A DNA stretch of 11,478 bases from Acidimicrobiales bacterium (GTDB taxonomy: Bacteria; Actinomycetota; Acidimicrobiia; Acidimicrobiales; RAAP-2): NCBI GenBank assembly GCA_017883125.1, contig JADGOD010000292.1, positions 1 to 11,478 on the forward strand, given 5' to 3'. A program made the translations under genes and the position numbers. Below are positions 4,982-11,478 of this stretch, in pieces. The notes under the pieces are model-generated. The model searched no databases. It worked only from the letters and a program-made list of their open reading frames with translations, and was not told the DNA's origin. The first letter of the stretch is position 1, and each line of letters starts with the position of its first letter.

Positions 4982-7900
4982 GTGCGGGCGGAGACGGAAC
5001 GAGACGACCTGCAGCCCGACGTGGAGGCTGAGGTCTACCTCTACGAAGACGCGCAGAGCTGGTTCGTCGTGGCCGCCGGTCAACGCCAGCAGTTCGACAG
5101 CCGCAGCGTCGCTCTCCGAGCCGCCAGAGACGCTGCCCGCCAGCACGCCCCGAGTCGCGTGATCCTCGATCGTCCCGATGGCGAGCCCCCGACAGCGACA
5201 CCGCCGCGGGCGGAGCCGCTGGAGGCGGTTGCCGACGCCCCCGAGGTGGCCCGGCCCGAGGGAGCCGACGACTGGGATCAGCTCGCGGGACCACTCGCTC
5301 TCGGCAGGTCGCTCCTCGTCATCTCGGGAGGCTCGCTCCCTGCTCCATGGAGCGGGAGTGAGCGGATCGCGGTGAGTCGATCCCAGCTCGACGACGCCGG
5401 GTTCCTCCGCAGGGTCCGGGGCGCCTACCTGGAGCGTCGCCGGGTCGTCTACGAGCTCGATGCGGACCTGACGCAGCCTGAGCTGGCCTCCTTCGAGGGA
5501 GAGGTCTTCGACGCCCCGATCGACCACGACTTCGTGGCCGAGGACACCTGGGAGCTCATGACCCGGAACTCGGTCGATGCGAGGCCCGGCACGCCGTCGT
5601 GGCCTCTCGCCGAGCAAGCCGTGAGAGCGGGCGCCGCCCACGGCACCCACGCCGATATCGTCAGCGACGGCGGTCACGCCTGGTGCGACGGCGGGCCACT
5701 GCGCCTGTGGGGCCAGGCGGAGATCAAGGGGCTCGGAGCCGCCATCATCTCCCGCGAGGCCATCGAGCTCGGGTCGCTCTCGGCGCTCACCCCCAGAGCG
5801 CTCGACGCCGAGCTGGCCCCCGATCAGCTCGAGGCGGTGGCCGACCCCGAGCTCCGAGCCCGGATCATCGCTCCCGCAGGCTCGGGCAAGACGCGCGTGC
5901 TGACCGAGCGGGCACGCCACCTCCTGGGATCCGGCATCCCCTCACCGGCCCTGCTCCTGGTGGCGTTCAACAAGCGGGCGCAGATCGAGATAGTCGAGCG
6001 CACCGGAGACCTCCCCCGCCTCCAGGTCCAGACACTCAACGCCCTGGCTCTGGCGATCCTCAACGGCACCAACGGGTTCACCCATGCCGGGGCGGGCGTC
6101 CGGACGATCGACGAGCGCCAGGTTCGAGACCTCATCGGCGAGCTGGTGACGTTCCCCCGCAGGGCCAACACCGATCCGGCGTCGTCGTGGATCGATGCGC
6201 TCTCGATGGTCCGCCTCGGCCTGCGGAGCCCCGTCGACGTCGAGGCCGAGTTCAACGGCGACGTCGACGGGTTCGCAGACGTGTTCCCCCTCTACCGGCG
6301 CCAGCTGCGCTCGAGGGGTGTGGTCGACTTCGACGAGCAGATCTACCGGGCCCTCGAGCTCCTCCTCACCGAGCCCGAGATCCGCGGAAAGGCCCAGCGA
6401 CGAGCACGTGCGCTCCTGGTCGACGAGCTCCAGGACCTCACCCCGGCCCACATGCTCATGCTCCGAGTCCTCGCCGGCCCCGCACTCGGGATCTTCGGCG
6501 TGGGCGACGACGACCAGACCATCTACGGCTACTCCGGCGCGTCGCCCCGATGGCTGGTGTCCTTCGACGACTACGTGCCCAACGCCTCCCACCACGGGCT
6601 CACCGTCAACTACCGGTGCCCGGCCCCCGTCATCGCCGGCGCACGGAACCTGCTGTCGCGCAACGAGTTCCGAGTCGCCAAGGAGATCCACGAGGGGGCC
6701 CACAACGGAGCCGAGCCGATCGCCACGGTGCTCCACGAGATCCCGGTCGTCGCCACCCTCGATCTGATCCGAGAGCACCTCGCTCGAGGCGCCCGTCCCT
6801 CGGAGATCGCCGTGCTGACCCGGGTCAACACCCTGCTCGCCCCGATCCAGGCCGCCCTCAAGGATGCAGGGATCCCGGTCCAGAACCGCGACGGGACCCG
6901 GTTCCTCCAGCGCAGCGGGGTCGATGCGGCGCTCTCGTGGTTCCGCCTCGCCGTGGCACCGGATCGGCTCTCAGGCGCCGACCTCACCCGAGCCGCCCGG
7001 CGGCCGTCGAGGGGGATCGCCCCGAGGGTCACCGAGTGGATCGGCGATCAGCAGGACGTCGCCGGCATCGAGCGCCTCGCCGATCGGATCAGCGACGAGA
7101 GAGCGAGTGAGAAGGTCCGCACGTTCGCCACCGACGTCGCTCGCGCCCGGGACCTCGGTCGCACGGCCTCTTCTGCCGAGCTCCTCGAGTTCATCCGCAC
7201 CAAGACCGGGCTGGATCGCTCGCTCCAGGCGCTCGACGCCGCCCATCGCGGCCGCAACAGCGCCGCCCACTCTGACGATCTCAGGGCGCTGGTCGCTCTC
7301 GGCCACCTCCATCCCAAGACCGCCACCTTCGTCCAGTGGCTCGGCAACGCCCTGGAGGCCGACAGCGCTCAGAGCGGCGTGGTGCTGGCGACGGTCCACA
7401 AGGTCAAGGGTCTCGAGTGGCCCCACGTGATCGTCTACGACGCCACCTCCGGGGTCTTCCCCCACCGCCTGAGCACCGACATCGAGGAGGAGCGCCGCGT
7501 CTTCCACGTGGCGATCACCCGAGCACAGCGATCGCTCCAGATCGTGGCGGACGCCGCGAACCCGTCGATGTTCATCGACGAGCTGGCGTCCCCCGGAGAG
7601 CCCCCGAAGCGATCCGACGACGGCGGAGGCGGTCGGTCCGCCACCACGCGAGACAGTCGGGGTCGGCGGGACGCCGTGTCCTCGCCTGCGTCGGCGGGGA
7701 TGGAGTTCTCCTGGGGCGGCTACGACTGCACGGTCACCTCGGTGACCGACGAGGGAGCCGTCGTGGCCGTGGGCTCGGCGACCATGACCATCCCGTTCGG
7801 CTCGGAGATGGTGATCGAGGGGAGCTCTGCGACGCTGGGGCCACCGAAGAGGGGCAAGGCCCGCTCGGCGTCGACGAGCTCCTCCGACGCAGACCCCGAG

Positions 7901-8113
7901 GTCGTCGCCGCGCTCAAGGGGTGGCGCCTCGAGCGGTGTCGACGCGATGGGGTTCCGGCCTACGTCGTCCTCCACAACAAGACGATCGACCTCATCGCCG
8001 AGGAGATGCCAGCCACCGAGGTCGACCTCCTGTCGATCTCGGGAATGGGGCCGACCAGGGTCCAGACCTACGGGGACGAGATCCTCGCCGTCCTCGACGC
8101 GGCGAGGACCTAG
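4982..8113 (+). CDS. UvrD/Rep-type SF1A DNA helicase with N-terminal extension and C-terminal HRDC domain
   Basis: The 1043-residue product is an ATP-driven 3'-5' type DNA helicase by family. The motor starts near 275: Q-motif-like LAPDQLEAV, Walker A APAGSGKT (297-304, Lys303), Walker B DELQD (481-485), motif III GDDDQTIYGYSGA (508-520), TVNYRCP (541-547), VVLATVHKVKGLEW (800-813) and EEERRVFHVAITRA (835-848). After a basic Gly/Ser linker, a small beta-rich segment (about 907-945) precedes an HRDC domain (about 969-1041). Residues about 16-68 resemble DUF2188 (WFVVAAGQRQ with a helix ending DAARQ), and about 95-280 are unassigned, with AWCDGGPL at 233-240. HRDC recalls actinobacterial UvrD2, but the tetracysteine zinc motif of that protein is absent. 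A repair or replication-restart role is likely. The GTG at 4982 is the first start in frame and has a leaderless -10 box. Confidence 0.9.
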   Translation: MRAETERDDLQPDVEAEVYLYEDAQSWFVVAAGQRQQFDSRSVALRAARDAARQHAPSRVILDRPDGEPPTATPPRAEPLEAVADAPEVARPEGADDWDQLAGPLALGRSLLVISGGSLPAPWSGSERIAVSRSQLDDAGFLRRVRGAYLERRRVVYELDADLTQPELASFEGEVFDAPIDHDFVAEDTWELMTRNSVDARPGTPSWPLAEQAVRAGAAHGTHADIVSDGGHAWCDGGPLRLWGQAEIKGLGAAIISREAIELGSLSALTPRALDAELAPDQLEAVADPELRARIIAPAGSGKTRVLTERARHLLGSGIPSPALLLVAFNKRAQIEIVERTGDLPRLQVQTLNALALAILNGTNGFTHAGAGVRTIDERQVRDLIGELVTFPRRANTDPASSWIDALSMVRLGLRSPVDVEAEFNGDVDGFADVFPLYRRQLRSRGVVDFDEQIYRALELLLTEPEIRGKAQRRARALLVDELQDLTPAHMLMLRVLAGPALGIFGVGDDDQTIYGYSGASPRWLVSFDDYVPNASHHGLTVNYRCPAPVIAGARNLLSRNEFRVAKEIHEGAHNGAEPIATVLHEIPVVATLDLIREHLARGARPSEIAVLTRVNTLLAPIQAALKDAGIPVQNRDGTRFLQRSGVDAALSWFRLAVAPDRLSGADLTRAARRPSRGIAPRVTEWIGDQQDVAGIERLADRISDERASEKVRTFATDVARARDLGRTASSAELLEFIRTKTGLDRSLQALDAAHRGRNSAAHSDDLRALVALGHLHPKTATFVQWLGNALEADSAQSGVVLATVHKVKGLEWPHVIVYDATSGVFPHRLSTDIEEERRVFHVAITRAQRSLQIVADAANPSMFIDELASPGEPPKRSDDGGGGRSATTRDSRGRRDAVSSPASAGMEFSWGGYDCTVTSVTDEGAVVAVGSATMTIPFGSEMVIEGSSATLGPPKRGKARSASTSSSDADPEVVAALKGWRLERCRRDGVPAYVVLHNKTIDLIAEEMPATEVDLLSISGMGPTRVQTYGDEILAVLDAART

Positions 8114-8292
8114 CAGCGCGCTCCGGACCTCGCCTTCGGCGTGCGACCGATGTCTCGCAGCGTCTCGAGCCGGGCGGCCGCGCGCTCGATGCCTCGCACG
8201 CCTCCGGGTTCGATGCCGTCCCTCCTCCGGCGCAGGAAGCGGATGCCCGTTGGATTGGTGCAGTAGAAATGACGGGACGATGAAGCACGCAC
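8110..8292 (-). CDS. Possible small basic protein, unsupported by homology
   Basis: A minus-strand frame fills the 166-base gap between the helicase and glycosyltransferase genes; its TAG shares bases with the helicase TAG. From a GTG at 8292 it would encode 60 residues, rich in Arg, including HFYCTNPTGIRFLRRRRDG and a helical GIERAAARLETLRDIG. Third positions are mostly G/C. Against it: the start overlaps the 5' end of the glycosyltransferase gene by 13 bases, there is no clear ribosome site, and no family was recognised. If it is not a gene, the gap holds nothing recognisable. Confidence 0.25.
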   Translation of the reverse strand: MRASSSRHFYCTNPTGIRFLRRRRDGIEPGGVRGIERAAARLETLRDIGRTPKARSGARC

Positions 8293-9488
8293 GCTTGCCC
8301 GAGGCACCCGAACTTGAAGCCTCGTCGTGGGCCGACGCCCGGTTCGCGCTCCTCCTGGCGGCGAGCCGGATCTTGGGTGGGATCTTCATCGCTCACATGA
8401 TGATCACGACGTTCCCCGTCGGGTCGTGGTTCACGCAGCGCTCCAAGTGGATCAGCGGGCTCCTCCAGTGGGACAGCGGCTGGTACATCGGCATCGCCAA
8501 CTCCGGCTACGCCCACCCGAGATCGACGGTCTTCTTCCCGGGCTATCCGCTGGCCATCCACCTCGTCCACGTGGTCTCGTTCAGCACGCTCTCGACCACG
8601 ACCTCTGCTCTGGTGATCGCATGGGCTGCGTTCATCGCCGCCGTGCTCCTGGTCCAGAAGATGGCCCTCCAGCTGCTGCCACGCCCCACCGCCCGGTTCG
8701 CCACGGTCCTGTTCGCATGGTCCCCGGCGTCGATCTTCCTGATCTCCGCCTACCCCGAGGGGCTCTTCGTCGCCCTCGCCGCGCTCGCCCTCTTCCTCGT
8801 CCAGAAGAAACGCCTCTGGGCCGCCGCGATCGCCTCCGGTGTGGCGACCGCCGTCTCGCCCCTGGCCGTGGGCGTGGCGTGTGCGGTGGGGATCGCCGCT
8901 CTGCTGCGGTGGAGAGATCGCAGGTGGTGGTTCGCGGAGGCGGTCGGCCTCGGCGTCGTCTCGATCTCAGGGCTGCTCGCCTACAGCGGGTGGTTGTGGA
9001 GCCGCTTCAACGACCCACTCGAGTTCGTCCACCAGCAGGCCACCTTCAACAGGGTCAGCGGCTTCCCCTTCTCCGGGCTCTTCCGGACGCTCCTCCACAT
9101 GGGCGAGAACGTCACCGCTCCGGGGATCCCGGCGGGGAACTGGTACGACACACGGCTGATCAACGTGATCTTCAACTCGATCGCCCTGATCCTCTTCGTC
9201 TACTTCGCGCTCTCGCTCGTGCTGCCGAAGATCCGCCGCTTCCCGATCCCGTTCTCGCTCTACGCGGCGGTGACCTTCCTCATCCCGGCGATCTCCTCGC
9301 AGATGTTCTACGGGATCCCGAACCCCGAGGCCGGGACCAGGCTGACCGGGAGCAACCTCGGGCTCTACCCCTCACTGGCTCTGGCGGTGAGCCGGCGCGA
9401 GGAGTTCGTCGCGCCGTTCCTCTGTATGTGGGTGGCGGTGGCGTTCTTCGTCCAGGCCGTCTTCTCCAACGGCTTCTACTTCACCTAG
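8280..9488 (+). CDS. PIG-V-like integral membrane mannosyltransferase
   Basis: The 402-residue product is a multi-pass membrane protein with about eight to ten hydrophobic segments (for example about 22-45, 108-125, 143-174, 183-209, 220-240, 297-315, 327-345, 377-395). It carries the PIG-V/GT-C hallmarks: WDSGWY (64-69) with the conserved acidic residue after the first membrane segment, GYAHPRSTVFFPGYP (76-90), and SAYPEGLF (156-163), which matches the YSEsLF motif. Family members transfer mannose or another hexose from a polyprenyl-phosphate sugar on the outer face of the membrane; in actinobacteria the acceptor is often a lipoglycan or a protein. Acceptor and sugar are unknown here. The ATG at 8280 is chosen because upstream in-frame sequence is non-hydrophobic and lies within the gap; its ribosome site (GGGA, 8274-8277) is weak. 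It converges with the Nudix gene across 23 bases. Confidence 0.82.
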   Translation: MKHARLPEAPELEASSWADARFALLLAASRILGGIFIAHMMITTFPVGSWFTQRSKWISGLLQWDSGWYIGIANSGYAHPRSTVFFPGYPLAIHLVHVVSFSTLSTTTSALVIAWAAFIAAVLLVQKMALQLLPRPTARFATVLFAWSPASIFLISAYPEGLFVALAALALFLVQKKRLWAAAIASGVATAVSPLAVGVACAVGIAALLRWRDRRWWFAEAVGLGVVSISGLLAYSGWLWSRFNDPLEFVHQQATFNRVSGFPFSGLFRTLLHMGENVTAPGIPAGNWYDTRLINVIFNSIALILFVYFALSLVLPKIRRFPIPFSLYAAVTFLIPAISSQMFYGIPNPEAGTRLTGSNLGLYPSLALAVSRREEFVAPFLCMWVAVAFFVQAVFSNGFYFT

Positions 9489-9500
9489 CGAGCCGGCTCG
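9489..9500. repeat. 12-base perfect palindrome between convergent genes
   Basis: CGAGCCGGCTCG directly follows the glycosyltransferase stop codon, in the 23-base gap before the Nudix stop. It could form only a 4-bp stem with a CCGG loop and has no U-tract, so its role as a terminator is doubtful. Confidence 0.2.
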
Positions 9501-9511
9501 GCGCACCGTCG

Positions 9512-10213
9512 TCAGACGTTGCGCTCGTAGCGCCACGCTCCGGGGACCATGGCCAGCCGGTGCCGGTCGCCCTCGCCTCCCCCGGAGAGCTCGTCACCGT
9601 GCCAGATCAGGATCGTCTCCCCATCGACCTCGGTCAGTCTCGAGTAGAAGTCCTCAGGCGTCCGGTTGCGGACCCACTCCATCGCCGAGGCGACGCTGTC
9701 ATGCTCGGAGAGCTGGAGCAGCGAGATCCACGTGGGCGGCACGATGCCCATGATCCCGGCAGCGTGCCGTCGGATCGCCTCGCTCGGGCTGACCCACTCG
9801 TGATCATGGATCTCGGTACCGTCCGTCGTGACGACGCCTTCGCCCGCCGGGGCCATGAAGATCCACGCCGAGAACCGACGCGTGACCTCGGGCCTGGCTT
9901 CCGGCTCCCACCGGTCCATCGGGTGCAGCGACTCGGGCGATAGCTCGATGTCCGCCTCCTCGGCGGCCTCGCGCACGGCGGCGATCCGAGCAGCTCCACG
10001 CTCGTCGGCACCTCCGGCACGGTCCGCCTCGTCGACCTTGCCACCGGGGAAGACCCACATCCCCGAGAAGGTGTCGCGCTCCAAGGGCGCTCGCCGGAGC
10101 ATGAGCACCTCGATGCCGCCGGCCTCGGCGTCCCGGATCACCGCCACCGTCCCTGATTCGATCGCCGGTGCGACCACCGGGGTCTCGGCGGATTCGTCGC
10201 TGTGGTTGGGCAT
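9512..10213 (-). CDS. Nudix hydrolase, NUDT19/NUDT7-like
   Basis: The 233-residue product holds a Nudix domain starting with the strand SGTVAVIRDAEAGGIEVLMLRR (20-41). WVFPGGKVDEAD (53-64) followed by ARIAAVREAAEEADI (75-89) forms the metal-binding box, with Arg81, Glu82, Glu85 and Glu86. The box has about nine extra residues between GG and RE compared with the classical spacing, and the usual Gly after the last Glu is Asp88; a long insert of this kind is typical of NUDT19-type proteins, some of which cleave CoA or acyl-CoA. A short Asp/Glu-rich strand EIHDHEWVSPSEAI (134-147) follows the core. The C-terminal about 45 residues, ending VPGAWRYERNV, are not part of the standard fold. The reaction is expected to be cleavage of a nucleoside diphosphate linked to another group; the substrate is unproven. 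The ATG at 10213 has only a weak upstream GGGA. It is divergent from the secreted-protein gene. Confidence 0.82.
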   Translation of the reverse strand: MPNHSDESAETPVVAPAIESGTVAVIRDAEAGGIEVLMLRRAPLERDTFSGMWVFPGGKVDEADRAGGADERGAARIAAVREAAEEADIELSPESLHPMDRWEPEARPEVTRRFSAWIFMAPAGEGVVTTDGTEIHDHEWVSPSEAIRRHAAGIMGIVPPTWISLLQLSEHDSVASAMEWVRNRTPEDFYSRLTEVDGETILIWHGDELSGGGEGDRHRLAMVPGAWRYERNV

Positions 10214-10330
10214 GGAGGGACTTTCCCACGTCCGAAGAGCGATTGCCTGCGGAGGGTCCCCTGTCTGTCAGCCTGACCTGATGGGCAGCCCCGCTCGGCA
10301 CACGAGACACACGTGACCGACATCGCGATC

Positions 10331-10353
10331 TGGCGGGGGGGTCTGATCCGCCA
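10331..10353. repeat. 6-bp inverted repeat upstream of the secreted-protein promoter
   Basis: TGGCGG (10331-10336) and CCGCCA (10348-10353) are perfect inverted copies around an 11-base G-rich loop. An 8-base palindrome, ATCGCGAT, sits at 10322-10329 just before it. Both lie in the 191-base divergent gap, 17 bases upstream of the -35 box, a position suited to an activator or a shared regulator. There is no U-tract. No clear promoter for the Nudix gene was seen in the gap. Confidence 0.3.
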
Positions 10354-10369
10354 AATGAGGTCTTTGGGC

Positions 10370-10398
10370 TTCACAAGTGCAGACGAGTTGGGTAGTGT
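10370..10398 (+). promoter_or_regulatory. Leaderless promoter of the secreted beta-propeller gene
   Basis: TTCACA (10370-10375), five of six matches to TTGACA, and TAGTGT (10393-10398) are separated by exactly 17 bases. The -10 box ends 6 bases before the ATG at 10405, so the transcript would start at or beside the start codon. Only GGA precedes the ATG, which is too weak and too close for a ribosome site. This is the best formed promoter in the window. Confidence 0.6.
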
Positions 10399-10404
10399 GT
10401 GGAA

Positions 10405-11478
10405 ATGTTCTCCAACACCACATCAAAGCTCCGCAGGATCGCCGCGAGCATGGTGATCACGGCAACGTCAATCGGGGCCGCAGGCGTCTTCGCCTCGGCT
10501 CCCGCAGGCGCCACCGTCACCGTCTCAGGGGTGATCTCGACCTACACCACCTCGAGCGGCACCACCGACAACTACGACATCACGGCGGACCCCGCGGGCA
10601 ACCTGTACGTCCTCGACGACACCGGCTCGGGCCAGGTGACCAAGATCGCCGCCGGGACCAAGGTGGCGACCTCTGCGGCCACGGGGTCAAGCCTCAGCAA
10701 CAACGGCTACATGATCAAGTACGCCGCGGTCAACGGCGTCGGCGAGCTGCTGATCACGACCGAGGCCAGCACGGTCTACATGATGCCGGCCGACCTCTCG
10801 GGACCCGCGGTTGCCGTGGTGACCGCCGGCCCGAGCGAAGCAGCTGGCGTCACCTACGACCCGACGACCGACACCCTCTACATCGCCGACTACAACGGCT
10901 CTGACCCCGACGCTATCTTGAAGGTGACGAGCTTCTCGACCTGCACGGGCGGCTCGCCCTGCACGGCGGTGAGCATCAACGCCACCGGCCTGACCAACCC
11001 CTACGGGATCACGCTGGTGGGCAGCACCCTGTTCTTCGTGGACTACAACAGCTCGAGCTCTCTCCACAGCGTCCCGGTCACCGGAGGGGCGGCCACGGAC
11101 TACACCTCACCGGACATGTCCAATGACGTGAACGACGTCGTCGCCGACCCGGCGGGCAACGTCTACTTCGACGACTACAACACCGGGAAGCTCTGGGTCC
11201 TGCCCGCCGGCACGACAGCCGCCGTGGAGATCACGACCTCCGGGACCCCGACCTCGCTCACAGATCCATGGGGGATGACCTACACCTCGGGGAACCTCTA
11301 CGCGCTGAACTGGTCGGACTACGGCACCGCCAACGCTCCCGTCTACGAGATCGCCCTGCCCCCCACGGCTCCGACCGGGGTCACCGCCGTTGCGGGCAAC
11401 GGCCAGGCCACCGTCTCGTGGACCGGGGCTCCGGGCGCCGCCTCCTACACGGTGACCGCCAGCCCCGGGGGGGCGACG
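10405..11478 (+). CDS. Secreted NHL/SMP-30-like beta-propeller protein with fibronectin type III domain, cut by right edge
   Basis: From the ATG at 10405 the frame is open to the end of the window (358 residues, no stop). The start has a signal peptide: basic SKLRR (7-11), hydrophobic core about 12-30, probable cleavage after AGA (34-36). Residues about 40-318 contain repeated propeller-blade units, each around D/G-x-x-D-P-x-G-N-L-Y: DITADPAGNLYVLDD (58), GVTYDPTTDTLYIADYN (148), GITLVGSTLFFVDYN (201), DVVADPAGNVYFDDYN (244), GMTYTSGNLYALN (290), with a weaker one near 100, suggesting a six-bladed propeller of NHL type. A linker PPTAPTGVTAVAG (319-331) begins a fibronectin type III domain, NGQATVSWTGAPGAASYTV. 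Two Cys in TCTGGSPC may form a disulphide. It is expected at the cell surface or outside, perhaps in binding; the missing C-terminus may hold more Fn3 repeats or an anchor. Confidence 0.8.
   Translation, partial: MFSNTTSKLRRIAASMVITATSIGAAGVFASAPAGATVTVSGVISTYTTSSGTTDNYDITADPAGNLYVLDDTGSGQVTKIAAGTKVATSAATGSSLSNNGYMIKYAAVNGVGELLITTEASTVYMMPADLSGPAVAVVTAGPSEAAGVTYDPTTDTLYIADYNGSDPDAILKVTSFSTCTGGSPCTAVSINATGLTNPYGITLVGSTLFFVDYNSSSSLHSVPVTGGAATDYTSPDMSNDVNDVVADPAGNVYFDDYNTGKLWVLPAGTTAAVEITTSGTPTSLTDPWGMTYTSGNLYALNWSDYGTANAPVYEIALPPTAPTGVTAVAGNGQATVSWTGAPGAASYTVTASPGGAT

Noticed and set aside
4101..5162. Plus-strand ORF of 353 codons opposite the acyl-CoA synthetase
   Set aside because: Arg/Asp/Gly/Leu-rich antisense shadow of a gene with complete family motifs.
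6971..8389. Minus-strand ORF of 472 codons opposite the helicase
   Set aside because: Arg/Gly-rich shadow of the helicase motor and HRDC region, with no domain of its own.
8327..9943. Plus-strand ORF of 538 codons overlapping the glycosyltransferase and Nudix genes
   Set aside because: Arg/Pro/Gly-rich out-of-frame translation; it crosses two convergent genes that have clear motifs.
10138..10374. Minus-strand ORF of 78 codons upstream of the Nudix gene, with a CVSCAERGC segment
   Set aside because: The Cys cluster looks zinc-like, but the frame runs into the Nudix gene out of frame, ends in Arg/Pro-rich shadow sequence and has no ribosome site.
10377..10904. Plus-strand ORF of 175 codons at the secreted-protein start
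   Set aside because: His/Arg/Asp-rich shadow; the correct frame starts at 10405, has a signal peptide and propeller repeats, and is open to the window edge.
10405..11478. Periodic propeller coding sequence considered as a DNA repeat array
   Set aside because: The periodicity is at the protein level; the nucleotide copies are too diverged to count as a tandem repeat or CRISPR array.

Overview
The window is high-GC, gene-dense DNA with strong G/C preference at third codon positions, GTG as well as ATG starts, lipobox lipoproteins, a PIG-V-type mannosyltransferase and several genes whose start lies only 6-7 bases after a TANNNT -10 box, as in leaderless transcripts. Together these suggest an actinobacterium. 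The N-terminal part of the large helicase resembles what I remember of Acidimicrobiia-type proteins, but that placement is tentative. No rRNA, tRNA, CRISPR array, transposase or phage gene was recognised.

Left part (1-3250): an undefined reading frame at the left edge, then a double-hotdog acyl-CoA thioesterase-like gene (251-1033, +) and a small lipoprotein (1210-1713, +). On the minus strand a two-gene cassette follows: an XRE-family DNA-binding protein (2354-2674) whose stop overlaps, as ATGA, the start of an AbiEii/MenT-like nucleotidyltransferase (1767-2357). This has the layout of a type II-like toxin-antitoxin pair, with an 18-base palindrome over the -10 box. A second small lipoprotein (2856-3248, +) with a beta-sandwich, regulatory-like domain comes next.

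Middle (3348-8113): an AMP-forming acyl-CoA synthetase (minus) is divergent from a 1043-residue UvrD/Rep-type helicase (plus). The 98-base gap between them holds an 8-bp inverted repeat that covers the synthetase Shine-Dalgarno sequence. The helicase carries a DUF2188-like start, about 200 residues I cannot assign, the SF1A motor, and an HRDC domain at the C-terminus.

Right part (8280-11478): a multi-pass PIG-V-like glycosyltransferase (+), a NUDT19/NUDT7-like Nudix hydrolase (-), and a secreted beta-propeller protein with a C-terminal fibronectin type III domain (+) that runs off the right edge from a well-formed leaderless promoter.

Most genes look like single transcription units; only the XRE/nucleotidyltransferase pair is a clear operon. 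Three genes (thioesterase, acyl-CoA synthetase, Nudix) could touch CoA-ester metabolism, but they are not co-directional and no common pathway can be claimed. The best candidates for something less described are the helicase N-terminal region, the toxin-antitoxin-like cassette and the hairpin/operator in front of the acyl-CoA synthetase.
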